From positions 1 to 64,000 of the forward strand of contig JBAUMZ010000176.1 in the NCBI GenBank assembly GCA_049578985.1: a DNA stretch of 64,000 bases, given 5' to 3'. Shown piece after piece: positions 27,001 to 36,764 of the stretch (the first letter of the stretch is position 1; each line of letters opens with the position of its first letter). Below the pieces are notes generated by a model. It was given only the letters and a program-made list of their open reading frames with translations, was not told where the DNA came from and searched no databases. The stretch is from TH5896 sp049578985 (GTDB taxonomy: Archaea; Thermoproteota; Nitrososphaeria; Nitrososphaerales; Nitrososphaeraceae). The position numbers were made by a program, and so were the translations under genes.

Positions 27001-27388
27001 GATAAAAATGTCCTCTTTCCTGAGGGGTTGAATGGCTGCAAAAACTCAGAAAAGTGGTTCCACCACCATTCTTTATATGCACTTGCTATCCGTACAATTG
27101 CATGTGTTAAATTCAACTATTGCACAAATTAAAATACCCTTCCTAAACGAATTTGGTTTATGTCAATAGTTAATATAGATCATAGTTAGCAACATTGAAA
27201 TTTAGTTGATGTTCCTTGGATGAGTGAGAATGGAATTTGATGCCATTTATTACGATATATCCACATCGTGTCATTGTAGCTATATGGGTATTGTTGGTTG
27301 CGGATGATTAGATCAAAAACTATTGGAGGTATATAGAAAAAGTGAAAACTATGCGGAATCAATAAATCCTCTAAACCAGTATTCATGA
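27001..27388. other. Intergenic stretch
   Basis: No gene or repeat is supported here. Confidence 0.4.
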
Positions 27389-27787
27389 TTGGCAATGCAA
27401 GAGCGAGAATATTTTCGCCAGGTATGCTTGACGATGATACACAGAAACAGGAGCGTCAATTTTGCGGCTTTGGTTGATAATCGTGGTAAGCTTTTGTTTG
27501 GACAGTCGTCTGCCAAAAATTGTGCTGCATGTATAAGGGGCACTGGAGCGATCAGGTCATCATCCTCAAATGATGCATTATGCTTTTGTGAACCTAAAAA
27601 TGAAGCTTTCCAGTTCTTCAATAACTGTGTTGTCCCTGTCAACCGAGAATTCTGAAAGACACACCGGCAACAAAGCTCAGTAAACAGATTTGTGAAGATC
27701 GGAATAATGCCATTGAATGAAAGAATGGACAGATTCCTGTGTGTCTATACTGATCACAGAGATATTGAAACACAAATACTAGCCTAG
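27389..27787 (+). pseudogene. Broken roadblock/DUF6659-like protein gene
   Basis: The first frame (27389-27655) reads NFAALVDNRGKLLFGQSSAK, which fits the first strands of the Nitrososphaeria 'R-F-A-x-L-V-N-x-x-G-x-x-x-x-G' PAS/roadblock-like family. It then leaves similarity. A second frame, from about 27706, gives MPLNERMDRFLCVYTDHRDI and ends at TAG 27785-27787, resembling the final strand and helix of the same family ('L-L-C-V-Y-x-D-x-x-x'). Together they suggest one gene broken by a frameshift and missing its middle. Family name is from memory. Confidence 0.35.
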
Positions 27788-27897
27788 GCTTAACAGGACG
27801 AATCACTAGTGATATTTAGTACGCAAGCTCAAATAGACATTACAGCAATATGCACAATGCATTTTATATGAGAGTAGCAGCAAGAATACAGGAGGTC

Positions 27898-28023
27898 ATG
27901 TTGAGATACTGTAACAGTTGTCGCAAGCAGCTATCCGTAACTGAAGTAGGGTTATTTGTTGAAGACGATTTCGCTTTGTGCAGAGATTGTTGGATTAACC
28001 AGAATTTTGAACCATCTAACTAA
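27898..28023 (+). CDS. 41-residue zinc-ribbon protein
   Basis: ATG 27898 to TAA 28021-28023. The upstream bases CAGGAGGTC overlap a strong Shine-Dalgarno-like sequence 4-10 bases before the start, which supports this start. The protein has two CxxC knuckles (CNSC at residues 5-8 and CRDC at 28-31) with a short linker, a one-site zinc ribbon. Sequence FVEDDFALCRDCWINQNFEP looks complete. Family unknown. Confidence 0.6.
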   Translation: MLRYCNSCRKQLSVTEVGLFVEDDFALCRDCWINQNFEPSN

Positions 28024-28258
28024 TAATAACCAAAGCTGGGTGGTGAAGTAGGGAAGACTAGCCCACGCCCCACGTCTATACGATCTAGTGACAAAATACC
28101 CTTAAGTTCCTTCTCATAATAGCGGTTGGTCAAATAATACCACACCTCGCTCTACATTTTAATTCAATTATTTAAAACGCTATATGATCTAAATGCCAAA
28201 TTGTCTGAGTGAACATATGCATAGACAGACTTAAGGTTCTTAGTGACCGTCTACATGT

Positions 28259-28489
28259 ATGTATTATACTAATATGAATAAGTTAATAAGGTATGTTGCC
28301 TTTAAGGTATTAGAATTTGACTTGGGTAAGTGGAAATGCATATGGTGTTCTAAGGTTCTGGAAGGTGAATCATTTATGGATCTAATTGCGGCAAGCTCAA
28401 AGGAGGAAGGTGGGCAACATGTCCACGGTTGGGAAAACATAGCGTTATTAGACCAGGAAGCCACTCCAGCGAATAAACTACTGGCCTAG
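28259..28489 (+). CDS. Small protein with CIWC motif
   Basis: 76 residues. The start could be 28259 or the Met at 28274 (MNKLIRYVAFKV). The core is FDLGKWKCIWCSKVLEGESF, with one CxxC knuckle, followed by an acidic, Gly/His-containing part (KEEGGQHVHGWENIALL). A metal site of CxxC plus HxH is possible. No relative is recognised. It stands alone. Confidence 0.45.
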   Translation: MYYTNMNKLIRYVAFKVLEFDLGKWKCIWCSKVLEGESFMDLIAASSKEEGGQHVHGWENIALLDQEATPANKLLA

Positions 28490-29270
28490 TTCTATCTTAT
28501 TTTTATTATTTGTCACTTCTATAAGCTTAAGTGAATGACTTGACTTAGCAATTAACAAACTCTAGGTTGTGTCATAGACAGTATTTATGAAGCCCCCCAC
28601 ACGCTTGACACTTATTTGTCAACTCAGATATGCTTAGGATATCAGCTCTCACTTTCATTCATGTAATACTTCAGTGGAGTCTTGGTGCTTATTCTATGAG
28701 CGGGGAGATTAAACCTGCGTTACTCCCTTAAGTAAAGGCGCTATTATCAGCCAGCTCCGTGTTCGCATTCATCACAATAGTGATCTTCGTTGAACGGAGT
28801 ACAAACCCGAGTCACCATTTTACATAAAGTAGATTCTTTTCTTGGGCGTCGCAGTTTTTATACCATATAATGTAATCATTCTAGAAATGGTCTATAACTA
28901 ATTGCTTAGTCTATCTATTTTTGCTTAGTCTGCTTAAACATGTTAAGCCTGGGTAAAGGATATTTGTACTTAATACATCATCCTAGTTTTTGTGATACCT
29001 TGACTTGCTCGTACACATTCCAGTATCTTCGAGCGATAATTTCCTGATAATCCCTCAAGATTCTGGTTTACTGTGAATCAAGTATGTTTCAGATCGCATT
29101 GATGACTATATCGATCTAAGTACAATCAACAACTAATCTAGTTATTTGAAAAATGTCTTTCATGTCAACTACGAGCTGCCAAGCGAGCCTCATGCGCTAA
29201 AATGCCATCAGATGGAATTAAAGTTTGGATGGAGTACACACCATGGTATAACCCTATCGTATAACCATCA
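28490..29270. other. Gene-poor stretch
   Basis: No supported gene, RNA or repeat; an inverse complement scan by eye gave only short frames. Confidence 0.4.
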
Positions 29271-29627
29271 TTATCGCATTAATGAGGTGTTGGCCAGACA
29301 AGCATGAGCTCCGTTACCAATTTCAATAACCTTTTTCTCCAATTCAACTTGAGGTAGATATCCAACGATCTCTCCGACTTCCTTCTCTTCACAAAAGAAC
29401 TTTATTACAGGTATGCCTCGTATCCCATATCTCGATGCCAACTCCTGTTGTTCTTCAACATTAATTTTGACGAATCTTATCTCAGGAAACCTGCTAGCGA
29501 TCGATTCGAATATCGGCTTCAATCTCATACAATATGGGCACCATGGAGCCCAGAAGTCAGCTGCTACTAGGTTCTTGTCCAATACCAAAGTATTCCATTC
29601 AATTTCGCGTGTTATATCTAAAGACAT
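29271..29627 (-). CDS. trxA: Thioredoxin
   Basis: 118 residues in a complete thioredoxin fold. The active site is WCPYC (Cys30-Cys33), in FWAPWCPYCMRLKPIFESIA. The cis-Pro motif is GIRGIPVIKFF. Canonical thioredoxins have WCGPC; WCPYC resembles glutaredoxin/DsbA-like dipeptides, which shifts redox potential. Cytosolic disulphide reduction is expected; no thioredoxin reductase is adjacent. Single gene. Confidence 0.92.
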   Translation of the reverse strand: MSLDITREIEWNTLVLDKNLVAADFWAPWCPYCMRLKPIFESIASRFPEIRFVKINVEEQQELASRYGIRGIPVIKFFCEEKEVGEIVGYLPQVELEKKVIEIGNGAHACLANTSLMR

Positions 29628-30193
29628 GTTTCATATTCACCATATAACCTTAGATGTACTCACTAGCACTATTTAAGGGAAGACTGAAAAGCAAGTTACT
29701 ATTTAGAAGGAGCTGCCCGTCGGAATTCCTAAACCAGTAGTTCGTTTGAATATTATTTCATCACGAGTTTCCTTTCTTCTAGGCCGTCAAAGACACTAGA
29801 ACGGGGTTAATAATTCCCCTTCGAAGGGGACACAATCATAAACTACAACATACCACTTTACGTTTTCTTAGGGTTTTCAAATATATTCCAATAGAGCCAC
29901 ATTTTCCATTGTTGGATAAGTAACACGTATGAACCGAAGGTTTGGAATTCTTGCTAATACTAAAGTACCTCTGCAAATCTTGCTTATCGACGATCTTGAC
30001 TATGTACTGAATGATGTGAGAATATCTAAAAGTAGGACGGCCGGGGTTGGATCGGTGTTCCGGAACTAGGTTAAGTTATAGCTCAACCTGTTAGAGTTTC
30101 CTTGCACAGGATTATAACTTTGGACAACGAACAGATCATTAATTAGATAATGCAGCTCGGACATCATTCTGATGTTGTTTTTACATTTCACAT
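29628..30193. other. Intergenic stretch containing a GC-rich palindrome
   Basis: The only notable item is the 14-bp perfect palindrome CCCCTTCGAAGGGG at 29816-29829. I see no gene. Confidence 0.4.
29816..29829. repeat. Perfect 14-bp GC-rich palindrome
   Basis: CCCCTTCGAAGGGG is self-complementary in an otherwise AT-rich intergenic region. It could be an operator or part of a terminator hairpin of a transcript; there is no T-run directly after it. Confidence 0.7.
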
Positions 30194-31195
30194 TCAATAT
30201 CTCTTGATAATTTCGTCTACAAATATTTCTAGCGCTTCAATTTCCCTTTGTGGATCTAAGTCAACAATAAGATATTGGATACCAACATGTTCAAACTCTC
30301 TAATCTGCTTTAATACTTCCTCTGGAGTACCATAAATTGCGAATTCTTTTAGGTGCGCCTCCGGCATACCCATGAAAGCCTGTTGTACCCTTTTCTTAGC
30401 CTTCCTCCCATCATTATCAATTACTACGACTCCAAGTTTGGTTTTCAAGATAGAATCGTAGTCTCTATCCACACTCTTGCAATGAGCTTTCAAAATTTCG
30501 AGCTTTTTCTTTACTGTTTCAGCAGATCCAAAGAGGTTGCATGCATCAGCATACTTGGCTACTATATTCAAGGTTCTTTTCTCACCACTCCCGCCTACAA
30601 GAATCGGTGGTGTGGGCTTCTGTATCGGTTTGGGATTGCAATAGGCATTATGTATTCGGTAGTACTTGCCTTCGAATGAGGCAGATGGCTCCTCTGTCCA
30701 CAACTTGCGTATTATTTGTAAAGCCTCTTCTAAGCGAAGTAGTCGTTCCTTGTTAGATGGAAAAGAAATACGAGAAAGTCCTTTACTATTACCATTATTA
30801 ATTGTTCTTTCTCCAATGCCATACGCTAATGATTCTTCTTCATTCCAAGATGCGCCTATTCCCAAAAAGAGTCTTCCCTTGCTTAAAACATCCAGCGTGG
30901 CAGCAATTTTAGCTAGTATTGAAGGATAGCGGTATATGACACCTGTCACAAGAGTACCCAGTTTTATCCTGGTGGTGATACCGGCAAGTACAGATATTGT
31001 TGTCCAACCTTCAAGCATTGGTTCTTCTGGCTCCCCGACTACTGAAATCTGATGAAAATGATCCATTACCCAAAAAGAATCAAAACCCTTGTTTTCCGCT
31101 TTTACCACTAGATTACCGAGAGTATCAATAATCTGAGAAGTATTCTGGTTGCTGTAGTCATAGCTAAAATTGGGATGCTGCAAGCCAAACTTCAT
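30194..31195 (-). CDS. LLM-class F420-dependent oxidoreductase
   Basis: 333 residues with the luciferase-like (bacterial luciferase/F420 reductase) TIM barrel. Signature segments are MKFGLQHPNFSYDY at the N-terminus, GFDSFWVMDHFHQ, LGTLVTGVIYRYPSILAKIA, TLDVLSKGRLFLGIGASWNE and PPILVGGSGEKRTLNIVAKY. These define F420-binding members that reduce or oxidise alcohols, aldehydes or xenobiotics. Coenzyme F420 is made by Nitrososphaeria. Monocistronic; ATG at 31195. The substrate is unknown. Confidence 0.88.
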   Translation of the reverse strand: MKFGLQHPNFSYDYSNQNTSQIIDTLGNLVVKAENKGFDSFWVMDHFHQISVVGEPEEPMLEGWTTISVLAGITTRIKLGTLVTGVIYRYPSILAKIAATLDVLSKGRLFLGIGASWNEEESLAYGIGERTINNGNSKGLSRISFPSNKERLLRLEEALQIIRKLWTEEPSASFEGKYYRIHNAYCNPKPIQKPTPPILVGGSGEKRTLNIVAKYADACNLFGSAETVKKKLEILKAHCKSVDRDYDSILKTKLGVVVIDNDGRKAKKRVQQAFMGMPEAHLKEFAIYGTPEEVLKQIREFEHVGIQYLIVDLDPQREIEALEIFVDEIIKRY

Positions 31196-31389
31196 ATTGG
31201 ATTCGAAACCTAATACGATTAACTACCTAATAGATGTGACTACCTGCATTAGAGTAATACCTTGATTTATCACATCAATCAATCAACCTCGGAGTGGTAA
31301 ACCAACTTAAACCCTTCAAGGCTGAAATGGTAACCCATTGTTGTTTCAACAAATGATTAAGGTTGCCAGCAAAACAACCAACTAGTATA

Positions 31390-31695
31390 ATGCGGGAACT
31401 AATAGTTCCTATAGGTAATCTTGATCCCATGTTTAGGAATAAACAGCAACGTTTTACTTGTACTAACTGTCAATCAACTTGGTTGATCGCTAGCTGTCCT
31501 TGCTATGCTAACTTCGTTCAAACCCGAGTTACTAGTGATAGTATTGGCAGTAATAACAATCGAAATCTAGAACAATCAGGAACCAAGAATAAGCGAATTG
31601 ACGAAAACGACTTATGCCTTACATTGATTTTAATCTTGGCCAAATCGTCCTACCTTAGGAAGCATTTCAATAATTGCTATATTGTTGCCTTTTAA
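31390..31695 (+). CDS. Small protein with C-x2-C and C-x-C knuckles
   Basis: I choose ATG 31390 (MRELIVPIGNLDPMFRNKQQ) as the start. The core FTCTNCQSTWLIASCPCYAN gives a CxxC and a CxC separated by 8 residues, fit for a zinc ribbon. The tail is polar and ends in a hydrophobic helix (LCLTLILILAKSS). A putative metal-binding DNA- or RNA-associated protein, of unknown family. The tail after residue 60 could be frameshift sequence. Confidence 0.45.
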   Translation: MRELIVPIGNLDPMFRNKQQRFTCTNCQSTWLIASCPCYANFVQTRVTSDSIGSNNNRNLEQSGTKNKRIDENDLCLTLILILAKSSYLRKHFNNCYIVAF

Positions 31696-31894
31696 AAGCC
31701 AGTTTCAGTGGAATTCATAGTACATTTTTTATAAATCCTATTATTCATACAACAGGATTGTCCCCAAAATAAGCTGAGTCGAAGAAGGAAGAATAATGAT
31801 ACGGGATTATCTTTAATCCAATTTCAAAGGGTGCTGGTGTAATCCAAAAAACCAAAGCACAATACCTATAAATCAACATACTCCCAACTAAGAT

Positions 31895-32227
31895 ATGTCT
31901 GACATACAGTCAAATGGTGACAATGCGGTAACAAGTGGCAGAAGAGATAACGTAGGTACATATACCACACTGATCGAACGGTATCTTAAGAATGAAACGG
32001 TCTCACATTCGGAAAGCGATATTGCCAAAGAGGTTCTGAAAGTTGTATTGGACACCGATGATGATATTCCCTCCTCCACAAAGGATCTTGATAAGTTGAC
32101 CGAAATTAAAGAATCACTTCGAATGCTAGTATCGCAAAAAAAGATTTTCCAGTCATTGGTTGTCGACCCTGAGACAAAAGAGGAAACGATGTACTATTCG
32201 TTTAGGAGGCGAACAACTGATGCATAG
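31895..32227 (+). CDS. Hypothetical winged-helix-like protein
   Basis: 110 residues, ATG start. Residues 20-110 are helix-rich (TTLIERYLKNETVSHSESDI, AKEVLKVVLD) followed by a helix, turn and beta-hairpin (LRMLVSQKKIFQSLVVDPET, MYYSFRR), which fits a small wHTH DNA-binding domain. This is inference; no exact family is known to me. Upstream at 31848-31880 is an AT-rich region. Confidence 0.4.
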   Translation: MSDIQSNGDNAVTSGRRDNVGTYTTLIERYLKNETVSHSESDIAKEVLKVVLDTDDDIPSSTKDLDKLTEIKESLRMLVSQKKIFQSLVVDPETKEETMYYSFRRRTTDA

Positions 32228-32453
32228 CCTAAACGGAGCTTATGTCTCTATATCGTCCGGTCAAGTTTGACAAAGGTGATTTAATTCACCTATCACCATG
32301 TATAATATCATATGATATCGTCTGAGCCTTCAATCCATGCCGAGCCTCATAGCCCAACCTCATAGCCCAACCTAATGTGTCAATAATTGGTGATCCTATT
32401 CTGATAGGTGGTATCATCTATAACTACAAAGCTTAATACGTATATGATCAGAT

Positions 32454-32975
32454 ATGTCTGCTATGGGTGAATCATCATCGAATGAAGCACATCCAAGTGA
32501 GATAATATTAGCTAGGTGGACTGAAAGATTTGTTGCTTGGCTCATAGACTTTGTGATTGTTTCAATCGGTCTAGCAATCCTGTTCGCCCTTTTGTCTATT
32601 CCGTTCTGGTTCTATTATTCAGCAGAGGATGTAGAAGGGGAGTCAAGAGGACCACAACCTTCCCACTATCTAATATCAAGCTTAGTATTCTTTCTATACT
32701 GGACGTATTTTGAATCAACAACAGGCCAATCACTTGGAAAAAAGGTAATGAATCTAAAGACAACTAATCTAGATGGAAAAGTTGCAGAAGGGAAAAAGGT
32801 GGCCCTAGCAGCTTTTGGAAAGGCTTTCCTCCTTCCTTTTGATGTGATTCTGGGGTGGATATTTACAAATGAAAGACGGCAGAGAATATTCAATAGAGTT
32901 AGTAATACTTTAGTGATCAAAATAAAAAAAGAATCTGGGTCACCGGATAGGAATATTAGGTATGTCAAAGACTGA
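32454..32975 (+). CDS. RDD-family membrane protein
   Basis: 173 residues. The RDD motif is ARWTERFVAWLIDFVIVSIG (R at the start of TM1 and the D in the helix). A second helix (LISSLVFFLYWTYFESTTGQ) is followed by SLGKKVMNLKTTNLDGKVAE, and a third by KAFLLPFDVILGWIFTNERR, all canonical. RDD proteins are small inner-membrane proteins, some linked to Na+/H+ antiport, with function otherwise unclear. The N-terminal 20 residues are polar. Two 13-bp tandem repeats (CCTCATAGCCCAA, 32345-32370) lie about 85 bases upstream. Confidence 0.85.
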   Translation: MSAMGESSSNEAHPSEIILARWTERFVAWLIDFVIVSIGLAILFALLSIPFWFYYSAEDVEGESRGPQPSHYLISSLVFFLYWTYFESTTGQSLGKKVMNLKTTNLDGKVAEGKKVALAAFGKAFLLPFDVILGWIFTNERRQRIFNRVSNTLVIKIKKESGSPDRNIRYVKD

Positions 32976-33392
32976 TACAGTGATCATAATTACTTGTTTT
33001 TATCCAATATAGCAAAAGTCAAATCTCGTTGTTTACAACACAGAAATCAATACAACACAAAAATCAATGCGAGCTGCTATAATCCCATGTTGAGTAAAAT
33101 TTCGGACTAATTTCTAAAACAACTGTGTATGACAGACAAGTCTTCATAACTTCTTTCTCATTCATTCACTAAGGTAATCACAATTATCCGTTATATATAT
33201 GAACATCTAACAGATAAGGATCGTAATAAATCTTCGAATGTTTGGGAAATCAGAAATATGCAGCGAAATTTGATGGTGTTGCTGTTATGGCAATTTGATG
33301 GTGAGGAATTCTTATGAAATAGAGACTGATCTAGATATGTATCTTCTATACAATTATGATAGATTCCTGATCGGTAAATCAAATATTGATGG
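32976..33392. other. Intergenic stretch
   Basis: No supported gene is present. The 141-codon minus-strand frame 33191-33616 is antisense to the secreted protein below and has an unnatural composition. Confidence 0.4.
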
Positions 33393-33653
33393 TTGACCGG
33401 TATGATTTGTCGAAAAGTAAGATTGCCGTCCTCGTCTTTCAAATGGATATTGGTCTTCTTTCTCGTGTTACTAGGATATTTTGTCACTGTGTCTGGCTTC
33501 GATGCACAAGGATCTACAGAATGCAGTCGCCAAACATTCTCACCAGTGGATTGTCCTCCTTCATCGTCAGGACAAGAAGAATCAAATAATAACAAAGAGG
33601 ATGACGATGGAAACATTGAAGAACAAATTCCCTCAGTAATACCATTCCCATAA
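33393..33653 (+). CDS. Small secreted or membrane-anchored protein
   Basis: 86 residues; the start at 33393 (TTG/ATG nearby) precedes a signal or anchor helix (SSFKWILVFFLVLLGYFVTV). The mature part has Cys pair in STECSRQTFSPVDCPPSSSG, then an acidic N-rich tail. Extracellular placement is likely. Family unknown. Confidence 0.45.
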   Translation: MTGMICRKVRLPSSSFKWILVFFLVLLGYFVTVSGFDAQGSTECSRQTFSPVDCPPSSSGQEESNNNKEDDDGNIEEQIPSVIPFP

Positions 33654-33765
33654 TTCAGAATCTATCAGAGTAACACACAAATTCACCTTACTGTAAAGTG
33701 GTCAACAAAATTTTAGCGCGCGAATATCTAAAATCTCGAAATATCAAGAAATTAATCTATTACAA

Positions 33766-34032
33766 TCAATGAGATTTGACCAACAATTCATCCATCCTAT
33801 TATATGTCATTAATGCCTGCATTCCTTTTGGAGTGGTTTTGAATGCCCTTTCCCCCTCAATATATTCAATCAGGTCACATTGAAGTAGATGGACCAAATA
33901 TTCCTTTAGAATGTTGTATGATAAATATGTCTTGAATTGAATTTCCGTAATCCGTATCGTGCTGCCATTAGTTACCTCAAGAATAGACGATATTATTTCT
34001 GATCTTGATCTATGTCTGAGTTGCCGAGGCAT
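33766..34032 (-). CDS. Winged-helix DNA-binding protein (ArnR1-like)
   Basis: 88 residues fill exactly one wHTH: RSRSEIISSILEVTNGS, IQFKTYLSYNILKEYLVHLL, CDLIEYIEGERAFKTTPKGM and QALMTYNRMDELL. The recognition helix is in YLSYNILKEYL and the wing in EYIEGERAFKTTPKG. Similar small single-domain regulators are frequent in Nitrososphaeria. Target unknown. Start ATG followed by PRQLRHRSR, as in relatives. Confidence 0.8.
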   Translation of the reverse strand: MPRQLRHRSRSEIISSILEVTNGSTIRITEIQFKTYLSYNILKEYLVHLLQCDLIEYIEGERAFKTTPKGMQALMTYNRMDELLVKSH

Positions 34033-34134
34033 CTGTTATTCTGTCTTATTAGGGAAGATATCTATACTTATTTATGACTAATATAACTACTAGAAGAATC
34101 TTGTAGAAATAATATCAGACTGTAAAGGTTTGAA

Positions 34135-34326
34135 TTAGATCGTCACCACTAAATTAGGATCATTAACGATATCCTTTGCCTCTTGAGTCAAGTCCTTGAC
34201 GAAAGGCGCGCCTACATCTATCACCCTCTCAAATCCATTAATCACTCCCACTGAGAATGTTTCCCAACCTATGCCGATGACCGCAAGAACCATCACCACT
34301 AACAATAGAAAAGTAAATAGTCCCAC
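34135..34326 (-). CDS. Small membrane protein
   Basis: 63 residues with one N-terminal helix (LFTFLLLVVMVLAVIGIGWE) and an acidic amphipathic tail (PFVKDLTQEAKDIVNDPNLV). I recall close relatives in other Nitrososphaeria genomes, which supports it as a real gene. Role unknown. It follows the wHTH regulator gene in the same orientation, 102 bases away. Confidence 0.55.
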   Translation of the reverse strand: MGLFTFLLLVVMVLAVIGIGWETFSVGVINGFERVIDVGAPFVKDLTQEAKDIVNDPNLVVTI

Positions 34327-34796
34327 AGATTCTTATTCATGAAACACCTCTTAAAGTTTTAGGATTCTTAACCTGTGAAGTTCCTCGAGGAAAAACAATT
34401 CCAATGAAAAGTACGGTTTGAGATTAGGAATCCGTAGCCGTGGATAGTAAATATCTTTAGATTTAGTGACTAGAGTAAGCCAACTAACTTTGAATGATAC
34501 CATGTTATAGATATGTTTTAGAATCGCTGGTATTTTTATGATGTGAAGTCTCATACAAATACATACATTCAGTTACACTATCTTGTCACTGTATTGTTAC
34601 TCTTATAAAATTCAGTAAAAGTCAGTGGTAGAAGTTCAATATTATGTGAATTATACGCATTACAATGAAGAACATGTGATGAGGCTGACGATAAAGATTC
34701 GGCAAACGTGTATTTTACTTGTCATCATCTGTGCTAAGGCCGTGCCTTAGCCACTGGTATCTGTATACACAGTCCTTATCGTAGTACTCCACTGGT
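34327..34796. other. Intergenic stretch
   Basis: The 67-codon frame at 34351-34554 (minus) has no supporting features. No repeat or RNA seen. Confidence 0.35.
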
Positions 34797-35111
34797 CTAC
34801 TCCTCGAGTGTGACCTCGTGGTTTGTTACTGTGACCGAGTCGTTAGATATGAGAACAGTAACCCCTGGCGGTGGTATGTCGTTCATGTTAGTGTCAATTG
34901 CCCCCTCCATATTCATAGTGACAGTACCGTTATTGGGTAGTGCTTCCAGTGGGTTGATATCGATACTTTCTTCTGGTGCTACTCCTGCCGTGGCGTTGCC
35001 GGTTGCTTCGTCTATATCACGTTCCAGAATTTCTCCGTATGTCGCTTTCGCCGTTGATGCTACAACGATCACAGTGGCTAAAGTCACGATTACTAATGCT
35101 GACTTATTCAT
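34797..35111 (-). CDS. Secreted protein, Asn/Thr-rich
   Basis: 104 residues. A signal peptide (residues 2-22, SALVIVTLATVIVVASTAKA) ends near ATYGE. The mature part is acidic and Asn/Thr-rich with IDINPLEALPNNGTVTMNME and ends VTVTNHEVTLEE, likely beta-rich and N-glycosylated (NAT, NGT, NDS sequons). No family recognised. Confidence 0.6.
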   Translation of the reverse strand: MNKSALVIVTLATVIVVASTAKATYGEILERDIDEATGNATAGVAPEESIDINPLEALPNNGTVTMNMEGAIDTNMNDIPPPGVTVLISNDSVTVTNHEVTLEE

Positions 35112-36107
35112 TACGATAGAAAGAGTGTCGATCTATATACTTCTTTTTATGGACAGAGTTCAAGTAATAAGTGAAATCAATAATCTTTGCTAGAAAGGCA
35201 ATTCGTATTCGCTGCAATACCTCTGATAGATACCTTGAGAATGTGAGGGTCGGGTCATTTGGATTTTAGCGGGAATAATTTACTTTTAATGTCGATTACG
35301 GTATAATTATTCAATACTCTACTGTAATCTGCTGAAACTTTCATGCAAGGAATGCGAATTATAACCAATGTTTCAATATACCTTATGCACTTAGCAGACT
35401 ATTTGAAGCAAAAGAAATCTAAGAAGCAGAAAGACAACAAGTAGTGAGGTAGAACGTCTAAGAGTTCTGGGAGCACTTTGTAGGGATGACGAGGAAACAA
35501 GATCTGCCGCCGTTCTTGTCGAGAAAGGCTCATGGCCTACGACGAGAACTTTAGATTCGTACTAGAATTTTGAGAGGTTCTTATAGACAAGGGCTAGGTC
35601 ATTCCAAACTTTAACACTTTTTAATCTCTACTTATTTTTAGGTTTCCCATCTGCACTACGTTTATTGGCAGAGAACACTATCAATTATTTCGGCACTATA
35701 GCGAGCGAAAATTTGATGTTCATATGTCGGATTAGATTGTAATTGCATTATCTTTGGAATGAATGAGAAAAAAGCCATGGAAGAGACCACCTAATACATT
35801 TATGCACATCATGCCGTAAATGCCCCAGAAATGACTTCAGAGATGAAATGGAAGATAAGAGAGAACATACACCTGTATAGCGATTCGGTGAGCGCACATA
35901 TACTTCACTAAATCTCTGATATTTCTGAAATTTGTATGAATCTGATTTGATACGTACTTAGATGCCATTCCTAGCGTCGGTGCGCCATCTCGGAATGGGG
36001 ATGATTGTTCGGTTTTTCGATTACATTGTCTGGCTGGCACGACAGCAAGCAGCTGTAGCGAGCTTCCGTAGTGGAAAATGACTTTATAGTACACAATTTC
36101 ATTATTA
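35112..36107. other. About 1-kb gene-poor stretch with one possible fragment
   Basis: The plus frame ending at TAG 35563-35565 reads SEVERLRVLGALCRDDEETR then VLVEKGSWPTTRTLDSY. It looks like part of a real soluble protein without a start. I do not know the family. Nothing else is seen; the 85-codon frame 35837-36094 is not supported. Confidence 0.3.
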
Positions 36108-36764
36108 TTGAACAGAATGAATCATGTGGTATTTGATCCGGCCTTAATTAAAGTGAAGAAACAGACGCACTGTCTCCGGTACTTTTTTCTTGCGACGAGT
36201 ATGTGGCTTTTTTTGACCATCTTCTGGGGGAACCAACCAATCACAGAGGCAAGCTCAGAGAATCAAACCATTCAGTCAAATAACCAAACAACAGCACCAG
36301 CAGTAGAGGCACCAAACGAGAATGTGATGGTCGGTTCATTTGGCGAAGATCGAATCTCCGGCACAGACTTGAATGATATCATAATCGGGCTATTGGGTTC
36401 AGATACCATAAATGGTGGTGGAGGAAATGACAAGATCCAAGGAAATGAGGATTCAGACAAGATGTACGGCGATTTAGGTAATGACATAATTCAAGGGGGA
36501 ACGGGTAGTGATCAAATTTTCGGTAATGCTGGTAACGATATCTTGGTTGGAGGTATTGATGACGACTATCTTGTTGGCAATGATGGAAACGATAAGCTTT
36601 ACGGAAGTGAAGGAGACGATATTCTAGTAGGTGGCGCTGGAGCAGATTACTTTGATTGTGGTGAAGGAACAGATGTGGTGATTGATTTTAATCTGTCTGA
36701 GAATGATGATAATGTAGGTGATTGTGAAGAAATTATCGGTACTGAAGCTATGACAATCAGCTAG
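36108..36764 (+). CDS. RTX-type calcium-binding repeat protein
   Basis: Start TTG 36108 or ATG 36117 (MNHVVFDP). A signal or anchor helix (YFFLATSMWLFLTIFWGN) is followed by an N/Q/T-rich linker, then residues about 80-200 with at least six nonapeptide-like G-G-x-G-x-D units: DRISGTDLNDIIIGLLGSDT, INGGGGNDKIQGNEDSDKM, GDLGNDIIQGGTGSDQIFGN, AGNDILVGG and EGDDILVGGAGADYF. They coil into a Ca2+-loaded parallel beta-roll. It is extracellular; there is no toxin or enzyme domain, so perhaps an adhesion or surface layer protein. Last part holds two Cys (FDCGEGTD, VGDCEE). Confidence 0.8.
   Translation: MNRMNHVVFDPALIKVKKQTHCLRYFFLATSMWLFLTIFWGNQPITEASSENQTIQSNNQTTAPAVEAPNENVMVGSFGEDRISGTDLNDIIIGLLGSDTINGGGGNDKIQGNEDSDKMYGDLGNDIIQGGTGSDQIFGNAGNDILVGGIDDDYLVGNDGNDKLYGSEGDDILVGGAGADYFDCGEGTDVVIDFNLSENDDNVGDCEEIIGTEAMTIS

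Noticed and set aside
30541..30929. Several plus-strand frames opposite the F420-type oxidoreductase
   Set aside because: Shadows of the strongly supported minus-strand gene.
33191..33616. 141-codon minus-strand frame
   Set aside because: Overlaps the better supported secreted protein on the plus strand; no motif and poor composition.
35837..36094. 85-codon minus-strand frame upstream of the RTX gene
   Set aside because: No recognisable motif, no promoter, biased composition.
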